In this document: piece after piece, positions 6,646 to 15,013 of the stretch
Layout of the letters: the number at the start of each line of letters is the position of its first letter
Position numbering within the stretch: the stretch's first letter is position 1
Assembly (NCBI GenBank): GCA_038230595.1
Contig: JBBRMY010000018.1
Location: forward strand, 1 to 27,001
DNA: 27,001 nucleotides
DNA from: JBBRMY01 sp038230595
Lineage (GTDB): Bacteria > Bacteroidota > Ignavibacteria > Tepidaquicellales > Tepidaquicellaceae
Direction of reading: 5' to 3'
Made by a program: the position numbers and the translations under genes
The notes under the pieces: model-generated
What the model was told of the DNA's origin: nothing
Database searches by the model: none
Seen by the model: the letters and a program-made list of their open reading frames with translations, nothing else

Positions 6646-8475
6646 ATGAAATCTTTCAGAAGACTCTTCAAATACCTGCGTCCTTTTTACAAGCCTCTGA
6701 CATTTGCAAATATCTGCATGCTTCTGGCAGTGCTTTTCAATCTTCTGTCTCTGCTGGCTTTTCTGCCTTTCGTTGACTTTCTATTTAATACTGCAAAAGT
6801 AGAAAGCAAGGAGCCAACAAGCATTTTTGATATTAAAAACATCATTATAAACAAGTTTGGCAGCATTCTTTTAAAGTATGATAAGACAGAAGTCTTAATG
6901 TACCTTTGCCTGATAATCTTTGTGACCTTTGCATTAAAGAACCTGTTTACTTATTTCCAGTCGTATTTCATGTCAACAGTTGAGCAGGGAATTCTGCGGG
7001 ATCTCCGTTCAGATCTGTACAATAAATATCTCAAGCTTCCTCTCAGCTTTTTTACTGAAGAGCGAAAAGGAAATCTTATTTCACGTATCATTAATGATGT
7101 TCAGATAACAAAAGATTCTCTGATCGCAGTTATTAACAGTATATTCCGTGATCCTCCTCAGATAATTTCATATGTAGTCATACTTTTTCTGTTTAACTGG
7201 AAGATGACCCTGATCATTTTTTTAATTGCCCCTATCACAAGCTTTATTCTCAGCAAAATTGGTGACTCATTAAAAAGAAGCAGCACAAAATCTCAGGAAA
7301 AAGTATCAGATATAACTTCCATACTTGATGAGACGATCGGCGGTATAAGAATTGTAAAAGCTTTTGATATGGAAGAATATGAAAGCGAAAGATTCAGAAA
7401 AGAAAATCAAAATTACTTTCAAATTCTTACCCGTCTTGAAAGAAAAAGATCATTAGGAAGTCCTATCTCTGAACAGATAGGAGTAATCGTAATAGTTGTT
7501 ATACTTTTTATAGTTGGAAGAGATATTATTGTTGATAAAAGTGATATGACTCCAGGCTCCTTCATTGCATACCTTGCAATTTTTTCCCAGCTTCTGCCTT
7601 CTCTTAAGCTGGCGGGACAGGTTTCAAACAGCATTAAGGAAGGCTCAGCAGCCAGCGACAGGATCTTTAAGCTGCTTGATACAGATGTAAAAATATCTGA
7701 TGCACCGAATGCAGTTGTATTGAAATCATTTGAAGAAAATATAGTTTTTCGGAATATCTCTTTCAAATATGAAAAAAGTGAAACTATTCTGGATAATATT
7801 TCACTGACTATAAATAAGGGTGAAATAATCGCAATAGTAGGTCCAAGCGGAGCAGGAAAATCAACGCTTGCTGATCTTATCCCAAGATTTTATGATGTTA
7901 CTTCAGGAAGCATTTTAATTGATGGAATTGATATTAAAGAAATTAATACAGGCTCTTTAAGAAAGCAAATGGGAATAGTTACTCAAGAGACATTGCTGTT
8001 TAATGATACTATCAGAAATAATATTGCATATGGCGAATCAAACCTGCCAATAGAAAAAATAATTGAAGCAGCCAAAGCAGCTAATGCTCATAATTTCATT
8101 TCAAATTTTGAAAATGGATATGAATCTTTTATAGGAGACCGAGGAGTGAAACTTTCCGGAGGAGAAAGACAAAGACTTTCCATCGCCAGAGCACTTTTAA
8201 AAAATCCACCCATTCTGATCTTAGATGAAGCAACTTCATCACTTGATACAGAATCAGAATTACTTGTACAGGAAGCTATAGAAAGATTAATGCAGGGAAG
8301 AACTTCAATTGTAATTGCTCACAGGCTTTCCACTATAAAAAATGCAGATAAAATAATTGTTATAGAAAAAGGGAAATTAGTTCAGCAGGGAAAGCATTCT
8401 GATCTGCTTGCTATGGGAGGAATATATGAGAAGCTTTATAATATACAGTTCCTCAGGTCAGAGAATAATTCTTAA
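6646..8475 (+). CDS. ABC exporter, MsbA-like lipid A/lipid flippase
   Basis: A half-transporter of 609 residues fusing a six-helix membrane domain (residues ~15-330) to an ATPase domain (~365-600); it would act as a homodimer in the inner membrane. ATPase motifs are complete: Walker A GPSGAGKST (399-407, K405), Q-loop VTQET (~446-450), signature LSGGERQ (503-509), Walker B ILILDE ending in D527-E528, and the switch histidine H559 in AHRLST. The type and length match the MsbA family of lipid A and lipid-linked glycan exporters. The genes that follow (glycosyltransferase, O-antigen ligase-type protein, glycosyltransferase) support a role in LPS or a related surface glycan. It heads the operon; the next gene begins 15 bases after its stop. 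Drug or peptide export is a weaker alternative. The 220-base upstream gap holds no promoter I can name. Confidence 0.88.
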   Translation: MKSFRRLFKYLRPFYKPLTFANICMLLAVLFNLLSLLAFLPFVDFLFNTAKVESKEPTSIFDIKNIIINKFGSILLKYDKTEVLMYLCLIIFVTFALKNLFTYFQSYFMSTVEQGILRDLRSDLYNKYLKLPLSFFTEERKGNLISRIINDVQITKDSLIAVINSIFRDPPQIISYVVILFLFNWKMTLIIFLIAPITSFILSKIGDSLKRSSTKSQEKVSDITSILDETIGGIRIVKAFDMEEYESERFRKENQNYFQILTRLERKRSLGSPISEQIGVIVIVVILFIVGRDIIVDKSDMTPGSFIAYLAIFSQLLPSLKLAGQVSNSIKEGSAASDRIFKLLDTDVKISDAPNAVVLKSFEENIVFRNISFKYEKSETILDNISLTINKGEIIAIVGPSGAGKSTLADLIPRFYDVTSGSILIDGIDIKEINTGSLRKQMGIVTQETLLFNDTIRNNIAYGESNLPIEKIIEAAKAANAHNFISNFENGYESFIGDRGVKLSGGERQRLSIARALLKNPPILILDEATSSLDTESELLVQEAIERLMQGRTSIVIAHRLSTIKNADKIIVIEKGKLVQQGKHSDLLAMGGIYEKLYNIQFLRSENNS

Positions 8476-8490
8476 TAAATTTAATTTTAA

Positions 8491-9351
8491 ATGAAAGTAT
8501 CGGGCTTCACAATTATCCGAAATGGAGTTCTGTACGGATACCCTTTTAAAGAATCTATTCTATCTATCTTACCTCTATGTGATGAATTTATTGTCAATAC
8601 CGGCATCTCTGAAGAAGACAATACGACAGAGGAAATTAATAAGCTTGCTGCCTTACATCCCGATAAAATAAAAGTATTTGAATCTAAGTGGGATGACAGC
8701 CTGCGTGAAGGCGGTAAGATGCTTTCAGTTGAAACAAATAAATCGCGGAAAAAATGCACAGGAGACTGGCTGTTCTATCTTCAGGGAGATGAAGTAATTC
8801 ATGAGAAATATCTTGATGTAATTAAAAAAGAGATGGAGCTAAATCTTAACAATGATAAAGTTGACGGCTTAAGATTCTGGTATAAGCATTTTTATGGGAG
8901 TTACGAATATCTTCAGGACAATTACAGGAAATGGTATGTTAAAGAGATCAGAATAGTAAAGAATCATAAAAGTATTGTTTCAGAAGGTGATGCATTAAGC
9001 TTTGAATATTCGGACAGACCAGATAAAATTAAATACAAGCAGATCGATGCTGAAGTTTATCATTACGGATGGGTAAAGCCTGCTGAAACCATGCTGCTGA
9101 AAAGAAAGGGATTTGAAAAGCTGTATAGTAATGATGAAGAATATAAAATAATATTAAGCACGCTCACCAGCTATAAAGATTTTGGGGATCTGATAGTTTT
9201 TAAAGGTACTCATCCAAAAGTGATGCAAGAACTGATAAAAAATTCTCAATTGGATTTTGATGCAATGCTTGAAAAGCAAAAGCCTGACTGGATAAGAAAA
9301 ATTTTAATTTTTCTCGATCCTGTTTTAAAAAGAATAAAGAGAAACTATTAA
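8491..9351 (+). CDS. GT2-like glycosyltransferase
   Basis: A protein of 286 residues with a GT-A start: MKVSGFTIIRNG opens the nucleotide-binding fold and LPLCDEFIVNTG (residues ~28-39) the second strand. LFYLQGDEV at ~91-99 replaces the usual DxD by a GDE at the position of the sugar-nucleotide/metal site, a variant seen in some family 2-like enzymes. It probably adds a sugar to LPS core or another surface glycan in the cytoplasm. No membrane segment is evident; the end is basic (KRIKRNY) and could touch the membrane. It follows the MsbA-like gene by 15 bases, and its TAA stop (9349-9351) directly touches, in the same frame, the TTG start of the next gene. Donor and acceptor are unknown. Confidence 0.8.
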   Translation: MKVSGFTIIRNGVLYGYPFKESILSILPLCDEFIVNTGISEEDNTTEEINKLAALHPDKIKVFESKWDDSLREGGKMLSVETNKSRKKCTGDWLFYLQGDEVIHEKYLDVIKKEMELNLNNDKVDGLRFWYKHFYGSYEYLQDNYRKWYVKEIRIVKNHKSIVSEGDALSFEYSDRPDKIKYKQIDAEVYHYGWVKPAETMLLKRKGFEKLYSNDEEYKIILSTLTSYKDFGDLIVFKGTHPKVMQELIKNSQLDFDAMLEKQKPDWIRKILIFLDPVLKRIKRNY

Positions 9352-10572
9352 TTGGAACGGATAAATAAATATGTAAATAACATCATTCTCACCTGCCTCG
9401 TTATACAAATAGTAGCAGGTAGCTTTTCAATTGCTGTCTCTTCAATTGCATTTGGGATCTGGGGAGGGTTATGGATACTGCATACTATTTTCATAGACAG
9501 AAAGCTGAACTACGACAAGTTACTTTTTAAAGAGATCAGATGGATAAATATTTTTATTGTTGTGCTTATTCTTGCAGATCTTTTCTCAAGGATATTTGCA
9601 TTTTATCCTGACGGAGCATTAATTGGATTCAAAAGAAATTTGTTATACTTAATATTTTTTGTTTCATTAATAAAAATTACTGACTTTGAAACTCTCAGGA
9701 AGATCTTAATTGCCTGCACAGCTGCAACAGCAATAATTGCACTTCTGGAAGTCGTCTATTTCTTTATTTACCTGAAAGAGGATCTGATATATCTTCCATT
9801 TAATCAGATAAGAATTGATTATCTTAATCATCCTCTTACTCTATCTGAAATAAAGATGATGTTCTTTGTTCAGCTTTTTCCGCTACTTTTCTGGAAAAGT
9901 AATCTGATCATTGAGAAAAAATATATTGTACTGATGTTCATTCCTCTGCTTGCCTCCATATTTCTTTCTCAGTCAAGAACAGTTTATGTTGCTATCTATA
10001 TCTGCATCCTTATTTATGGATTTTACTACAACTGGAAATTTGCAGTCGGCTTTATTGTTATCACTATACTTTTAGCAATGTCACTGCCTGAAGGAATGTT
10101 CAGGGTTCAGAGTATTTTTAATTCAGATGATGCATCGGCATCTTCAAGAGCAATTATTTGGCAAAACGGACTTGAGATCTTTAAGCATAACTGGCTGATA
10201 GGTGTTGGTGATAATAATATTATGCAGGTATGCAAGTTCTATATGCCGGAGTTCGGAAAGCAAATGGAAGAGTTTGCCCATCTTCACAGTAACCCTATAA
10301 TGATACTTGCAACAACAGGAATTATCGGAGCAATAGGATATATAGGAATGTTCTCTGCATTAATTCTTAGAACAGTAAAGCTTTTTGAGAATTGCAAAAA
10401 TCATAGTATTAAGCAGTTATTATTTGGCTCAATACTTGTTCAGATCAGCTTTCAGATAACGGGGTTCACTGAATGGAATTTCGGAGATGCTGAAGTATTT
10501 AATGTGCTCATGTTCCTGATGGCTATACCATTCCTTCTTCATAAATTCATGCCTGAAGAATTCATCATTTGA
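9352..10572 (+). CDS. O-antigen ligase/polymerase-type membrane protein (WaaL/Wzy family)
   Basis: A polytopic protein of 406 residues with about eleven or twelve hydrophobic segments. A large loop between residues ~255 and ~320 carries SSRAIIWQNGLEIFKHN, GVGDNN and HLHSNPIMILATTGIIG. These are the arginine/histidine signatures of the Wzy_C family, which joins O-antigen to lipid A-core (WaaL) or polymerises repeat units (Wzy). The active loop would face the periplasm. The ligase role is favoured by the adjacent MsbA-like exporter, but sequence alone does not separate the two. The frame opens right after the previous gene's TAA, and no ATG occurs until residue ~165, so TTG at 9352 is the only reasonable start. 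Translation is probably coupled to the upstream gene. The end overlaps the next gene by four bases. Confidence 0.85.
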   Translation: MERINKYVNNIILTCLVIQIVAGSFSIAVSSIAFGIWGGLWILHTIFIDRKLNYDKLLFKEIRWINIFIVVLILADLFSRIFAFYPDGALIGFKRNLLYLIFFVSLIKITDFETLRKILIACTAATAIIALLEVVYFFIYLKEDLIYLPFNQIRIDYLNHPLTLSEIKMMFFVQLFPLLFWKSNLIIEKKYIVLMFIPLLASIFLSQSRTVYVAIYICILIYGFYYNWKFAVGFIVITILLAMSLPEGMFRVQSIFNSDDASASSRAIIWQNGLEIFKHNWLIGVGDNNIMQVCKFYMPEFGKQMEEFAHLHSNPIMILATTGIIGAIGYIGMFSALILRTVKLFENCKNHSIKQLLFGSILVQISFQITGFTEWNFGDAEVFNVLMFLMAIPFLLHKFMPEEFII

Positions 10573-11681
10573 GCATTAATCCAAAAATATTGCTGACAAA
10601 TGCATCTCTTATATATGCCGGCGGTGAATACTATGTTCTTGAACTTTCCAAAGAACTGAGTTCAAGGAATATTGATGTTACAGTCTGCTGCCATACTAAA
10701 AACCTGCTGTATGAAAAATGTATTAAAGCCGGAGTAAAAGTTTTCGGTCTTGATTTCCCGGAAAAGGGAAAGCTGCTTAAGCATATTAAGATCCTTAAAA
10801 ATTATACTATAGAAAATGATATAGATATAATTCATACAAATACAAATTATGACAGGACTGCAGGTGCTTTTGCTGCAAGACTGGCAGGTAAAAAGCACAT
10901 AACAAATGTTCATTCATTCCAGTCGATCGACAATAATCTCACTCAAAAATACAGAAATAAAAATGCAACAGATCTTTTTATAACAGATGGATATTGTGTA
11001 AAAGAACTCCTAATTAAAAAGGACAGAATTGCAGCAGAAAAGATCAAAGTGCTTCAGCTTGGAATAGATCCTGAATTAAATAAAAGAAATGGCTCGCTTC
11101 GTGAATATGTCAGAAATGAATTTCGAATTAAAGAAAATGAGATACTTATTGGAAATACAGGCAGGCTTGAAGAGTTTAAAGGACAGGAATATCTGATAAA
11201 AGCGATGGAATTATTAAAAGATCAAGAGAATGTTAAAGTAATTATAGTCGGAGACGGGGGACTTGGAGTCTCACTAAAGAAATTAGCAACAGAACTCGGA
11301 TTAGATGATAAAATTATTTTTGCAGGATTCAGAGATGACCTGCAGGCTATGTATTCTACTTTTGATATTTATGCACATCCATCAATTGAAGGGGGAGGAG
11401 AAACTTTTCCTTTTTCAGTATTATATTCTCTTGCCACAGGAATACCGGCTGTAGTTACAAGAGTTGGTGATGTAGCTGAAATGATCCTTGAAGGCAAAAC
11501 CGGTTTTGTTACAGAGGAAAAAGATACTGTTCTATTTGCTGAAAGACTTCAGTTTTTAATCGATGACAAATCAGAAAGAGAATCTTTTGGTAAAGCAGCT
11601 CTGGAAAATCTGAAAGAGAAATTTACTTTGAAAAAAATGACAGATAAAGTGATAGAATTTTATGAAGAGGTACTGAAATGA
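10569..11681 (+). CDS. GT-B glycosyltransferase (GT4-like)
   Basis: A two-Rossmann-domain glycosyltransferase of 370 residues. The N-terminal half has the acceptor-side motif LIYAGGEYYVLELSKELSS and HTNTNYDRTAG. The C-terminal half has IGNTGRLEEFKGQEYLIKA, VIIVGDGGLG, IIFAGFRDD and DIYAHPS, typical of GT4 donor binding. In the ExxxxxxxE donor site the first glutamate is E278 but the second position is Tyr286 (ETFPFSVLY), an unusual change. Soluble or peripheral, it probably builds the glycan handled by its operon partners. The start is TTG at 10569, overlapping the upstream stop as TTGA; no early ATG exists. It ends the operon; the next gene is convergent after 24 bases, with no terminator visible between them. 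Confidence 0.87.
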   Translation: MSINPKILLTNASLIYAGGEYYVLELSKELSSRNIDVTVCCHTKNLLYEKCIKAGVKVFGLDFPEKGKLLKHIKILKNYTIENDIDIIHTNTNYDRTAGAFAARLAGKKHITNVHSFQSIDNNLTQKYRNKNATDLFITDGYCVKELLIKKDRIAAEKIKVLQLGIDPELNKRNGSLREYVRNEFRIKENEILIGNTGRLEEFKGQEYLIKAMELLKDQENVKVIIVGDGGLGVSLKKLATELGLDDKIIFAGFRDDLQAMYSTFDIYAHPSIEGGGETFPFSVLYSLATGIPAVVTRVGDVAEMILEGKTGFVTEEKDTVLFAERLQFLIDDKSERESFGKAALENLKEKFTLKKMTDKVIEFYEEVLK

Positions 11682-11705
11682 ATTACAACACGGATCTTTA
11701 AATCC

Positions 11706-12575
11706 TTAATCCTTACTATTTTTTCTTTTATCCTCGCCCCAGAATAATTTCGTTTTTAATGTTTTGAAATATGTAATACTTGGCTTCCTGACCAGTGTTA
11801 TACTGTGGTCAGCTTTTTTTAGGATAATAGAGCCCGGTGAATTGATGTGCAAAGCTTCCTGACCATCAGCAGTAAGCCTGATCTTGCAAGTCGTATTAAT
11901 TCTTATTTCAATTCTTCCGTCATCAGGGATTACGATCGGTCTAATATTCAAAGTGTGAGGGCATATTGGAGAGATAACAAACACCCTGCTTCTTGGACTT
12001 ACGATCGGTCCACCAGTTGATAATGAGTATCCTGTTGACCCTGTAGGAGTTGAGACTATAATTCCATCTGCGACGCATGTATAAACTTTTTCATCGTTAT
12101 AAAACAGCTCTATCCCGATCATTCTTATAGAATCGAACTTATCTATTACAATATCATTTAACCCTGTCAGAATTTTTCCATTCGGAGTTATTGCTTCAAC
12201 AAGCTGTCTTTCAACCTTTCTGTATTTATTATTTAAGATTGTTACTAAAAATTTCTTAAACTCACTAAGTGTAATATCTGCAAGAAAGCCAAGATTGCCG
12301 GTATTTATTCCAAGAATTGGGACTCCGCTTTTGCCAACAAGCCTTGCAGTATTTAAAAAAGTGCCATCTCCTCCGATTGAAATTATAATGTCTGATGATC
12401 TCAGAAGTTTTTTAAATGGCATAAAAAGAGATGACCTGTAACTTTTTGGTAATACTTTTCTAAGCTCAGTATCGAGGGCAAAAGAAACATTTTTCTTTTT
12501 TAGCTCCGATACAATGAGAGCAATTGATGCTCCTATTGAATTTTTAGAAATATTTCCTCTTATACCTATGAACAT
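11706..12575 (-). CDS. nadK: NAD kinase
   Basis: This cytoplasmic enzyme phosphorylates NAD to NADP using ATP or polyphosphate and is the only route to NADP in most bacteria. The 289-residue length is normal. Signatures are complete: SIGGDGTFL (residues 66-74, catalytic D70), NTGNLGFLAD (~95-104), the TPTGSTGYSLSTGGP glycine-rich loop (~175-190) and GQEALHI (~243-249). The ATG at 12575 lies just two bases after the stop of the DUF1844 gene, so the two are surely cotranscribed. It is the last gene of the minus-strand operon that begins with the nucleoside-type ABC transporter at 16486. Its tail is basic (KLFWGEDKRKN), with no sign of an added domain. Confidence 0.95.
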   Translation of the reverse strand: MFIGIRGNISKNSIGASIALIVSELKKKNVSFALDTELRKVLPKSYRSSLFMPFKKLLRSSDIIISIGGDGTFLNTARLVGKSGVPILGINTGNLGFLADITLSEFKKFLVTILNNKYRKVERQLVEAITPNGKILTGLNDIVIDKFDSIRMIGIELFYNDEKVYTCVADGIIVSTPTGSTGYSLSTGGPIVSPRSRVFVISPICPHTLNIRPIVIPDDGRIEIRINTTCKIRLTADGQEALHINSPGSIILKKADHSITLVRKPSITYFKTLKTKLFWGEDKRKNSKD

Positions 12576-12577
12576 TA

Positions 12578-12967
12578 TTATTCGGGATTAAAATCTTTAT
12601 TTATATCTGTCGGCTCTTTGCTACTGTCAGCTTCTTCCTTTTTATCTGAAGTAATCTCCCCGGCTGCGGAAGTATCCTGAGAACTACCACCATCTTTTTC
12701 CTTTGCAGCTTCATCAACATAGTTTAATCTGAGATCCATTAAAGCCTGATCAAGATATCTCTTTTCATCATCCTTGACATTATTCACAGTTTTTTCTTTC
12801 AGCATATCAAGCATATCAATAATGATCTGAACCGCTTCAAGATTTTTTTCTATTTTATCAGTCATAGGATTTTTCAGCTTTCCAAGATAAACCATGCCGC
12901 GCATGTGAAAGTCCTGAACAAGCGAGTAGAACATAAAATTACTTTTATCTGTTATTTTTTCCTGCAT
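12578..12967 (-). CDS. DUF1844 domain protein
   Basis: A 129-residue protein whose first ~92 residues fit the DUF1844 family: a helical segment FYSLVQDFHMRGMVYLGK, then a NLEAVQIIIDMLDMLKEKT helix and a DQALMDLRLNYVDEA helix. The family is widespread and functionally uncharacterised; it is often found beside housekeeping genes. The last ~35 residues are low-complexity and acidic (SSQDTSAAGEITSDKKEEADS...), probably disordered. No signal peptide or membrane segment is evident, so it is likely cytoplasmic. It sits in the operon between the ABC permease (17 bases upstream) and nadK (two bases downstream). Confidence 0.85.
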   Translation of the reverse strand: MQEKITDKSNFMFYSLVQDFHMRGMVYLGKLKNPMTDKIEKNLEAVQIIIDMLDMLKEKTVNNVKDDEKRYLDQALMDLRLNYVDEAAKEKDGGSSQDTSAAGEITSDKKEEADSSKEPTDINKDFNPE

Positions 12968-12984
12968 AAAATTTTAATTTTAAA

Positions 12985-13893
12985 TTAATATGGAACACCG
13001 TCTGCAGCAGGCGGCTTTGTTTTTCCTATAAAGCCTATAAGCACTAAAACTGTTATAAGATAAGGAAGCATTTGAATAAATTGTGTGGGAAATCCTGTCC
13101 CCGAAGTCTGAATTGCGATCTGCAAAGCTTCAAAAAATGCGAACATAAGGCATGCTATAAAAATATTTACAGGTTTCCATTTCCCGATTATCATTGCAGC
13201 TATTGCAATGTAACCTCTTCCGGCTATCATAAAATCACTGTATGAATTCTGCTCTCCCGCCAGCCATATACCTGCGAGAGCACTAAGCAAACCGCTGATC
13301 ATAATTCCATAAACACGGTAACTTCTTATTTTTATTCCAAGTGATTCACCGGCTTTAGGATTTTCTCCTGCAGACCGTAAGCGAAGTCCGAATCTCGTCC
13401 TGTTCAGTATAAAAAACGAAAGCGGCATTAGTAAATAAGCGAATAAAATAATTGAATCCCCAAAAAATTCTCCGAACAAAGGAATACTTTTTAATCCGGG
13501 GATTAGCGGAATATCTTCTATTCTTTCAGTATTGCTTGAGCTGTGAAAGAAATACATTAATAAAAATTTTGTGATGCCCTCTATAAATAAATTAAACCCC
13601 ACTCCGGTTACTATCTGATCTATTTTAAGCTTTACAGTAAAAACTGAATACAAAAGGCTGAAAGCTACATTGATGAACAATGCTGTGAAAATACTAAGAG
13701 CGGCATTACCGGTGAAAGACATAGTAACAGCGAAAGTAAATGCAGCAAGGGTCATGAATCCTTCTATAGCTATATTTATTACACCACCTCTTTCAGAAAA
13801 ATTTGCAGCGCTGGCTCCAAGAAAGTACGGGGTAATCCCTCTGAGAACTGAAACAAGAAATGCAGCTGATATAAGAGTGTTTACCAGGTTCAT
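12985..13893 (-). CDS. Nucleoside-type ABC transporter permease (NupQ/BmpD-like)
   Basis: A 302-residue inner membrane permease with about eight to ten hydrophobic segments. The family motifs NFSERGGVINIAIEGFM (residues ~32-48) and AGENPKAGESLGIKI (~175-189, the loop contacting the ATPase) identify it as a BPD_transp_2 permease of the guanosine/nucleoside importers (NupQ, BmpD, RnsD types). The EG in INIAIEG is characteristic. It would pair with the permease encoded just upstream and the ATPase at 15014-16486. Its ATG (13893) overlaps the upstream gene's TGA as ATGA, a strong sign of coupled translation and equal dosage. It is followed 17 bases on by the DUF1844 gene. A ribose-type sugar substrate is a weaker option. 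Confidence 0.9.
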   Translation of the reverse strand: MNLVNTLISAAFLVSVLRGITPYFLGASAANFSERGGVINIAIEGFMTLAAFTFAVTMSFTGNAALSIFTALFINVAFSLLYSVFTVKLKIDQIVTGVGFNLFIEGITKFLLMYFFHSSSNTERIEDIPLIPGLKSIPLFGEFFGDSIILFAYLLMPLSFFILNRTRFGLRLRSAGENPKAGESLGIKIRSYRVYGIMISGLLSALAGIWLAGEQNSYSDFMIAGRGYIAIAAMIIGKWKPVNIFIACLMFAFFEALQIAIQTSGTGFPTQFIQMLPYLITVLVLIGFIGKTKPPAADGVPY

Positions 13894-14933
13894 GATCCGA
13901 ACCTGCCTTTTAATTTTCTTTCTACTATGCTGTTTACAGATAAAATTGAAAGTATAACAAGACCCTGAACAACAAACATTATCTCTTTTGGGATAAGCTC
14001 ATTAATTGCAAGTCCGCCATAATCCAGAACACCGAAAAGTATTGCAGAGAAAACAATTCCAACAGGATTATTTTTTGCAAGAAGTGTAACAGCAATTGCA
14101 GTGAAACCTAAATTGTTTGTGAAGTTATATTCGTAATATCCTTTATAGCCGAAAATGAAATTCATTCCTGCAAGAGCTGCAATTCCTGCACCCAGAAAAA
14201 ATACTTTAATAATAAGATTTGAAGGCTCAAGCCCGATATATTCTGAAGCTACTTTGTTAAATCCAACTGCGCGAATATCATAACCGAATTTTGTCTTATA
14301 AATAATGAAATAAGAAAGAGCAGCAATGATCAGTGCAAATACAAATACAATGTTAAGCGAAGACCCATGAAAAAATTCAAACCAGTTTGCGAATTTCAAA
14401 AACATCATATCATCAGATATCTTTTCCGTTCTCATGGTTGACTTAACAGCCATGAAGTTAAGTAGAAAATAATTTACAAGTGCCATAATGATAAAGTTCA
14501 GCATTATGGTTGTAATAACCTCGCTTACTCCTTTTTTTATTTTAATTATTGCAGGAATGTAACCTACTATCCCTCCAGTTAAAAAACCTGCAAGTATACT
14601 TAAAGGGAGAGAAAGAAATACCGGTAGAAATGCAAGCTTGATAGCTACAAGAGCCATTACGAAAGAGCCTGCATTTATCTGACCTTCAGCTCCAATATTA
14701 AATATAGATGCATGAAAGCAGAATGCGAGTCCGCATGCTGTAATTATCAGCGGTGTTGCTTTGAACAAAACCTGTCCGATACCATAGCCGGAGCTAAAGC
14801 TTTCAAGGAAAAGCTTGCCGAAAACTTCGACAGGGCTTTTTCCAATAACGATTATTAAAATGGACGTAAGAGCAACCGTTATAATTAGAGATATCGAGAT
14901 CGATATCAGATTTATTTTCGCTTTAGGTGTCAA
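13890..14933 (-). CDS. Nucleoside-type ABC transporter permease (NupP/BmpC-like)
   Basis: A 347-residue permease, the larger partner in this importer class. After an N-terminal membrane helix (residues ~8-30) comes GKSPVEVFGKLFLESF and the signature FNIGAEGQINAGSF (~78-91). A later loop, IRAVGFNKVASEYIGLEP, corresponds to the ATPase-contacting EAA-like segment. About nine hydrophobic segments are visible. A stop (TAA) lies just two codons upstream of the frame opening and no ATG occurs before residue ~92, so TTG at 14933 is the best start; the resulting N-terminus MTPKAKIN is normal. It overlaps the next permease by four bases and follows the ATPase gene after 80 bases. No substrate-binding lipoprotein gene is adjacent. 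Confidence 0.88.
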   Translation of the reverse strand: MTPKAKINLISISISLIITVALTSILIIVIGKSPVEVFGKLFLESFSSGYGIGQVLFKATPLIITACGLAFCFHASIFNIGAEGQINAGSFVMALVAIKLAFLPVFLSLPLSILAGFLTGGIVGYIPAIIKIKKGVSEVITTIMLNFIIMALVNYFLLNFMAVKSTMRTEKISDDMMFLKFANWFEFFHGSSLNIVFVFALIIAALSYFIIYKTKFGYDIRAVGFNKVASEYIGLEPSNLIIKVFFLGAGIAALAGMNFIFGYKGYYEYNFTNNLGFTAIAVTLLAKNNPVGIVFSAILFGVLDYGGLAINELIPKEIMFVVQGLVILSILSVNSIVERKLKGRFGS

Positions 14934-15013
14934 GAATTAATAATGTTTGAACCTTTCATTAGTAGATAATGTCTTAGCTTTATTTGATGATGTAAGCATA
15001 TAAATAATATTTC

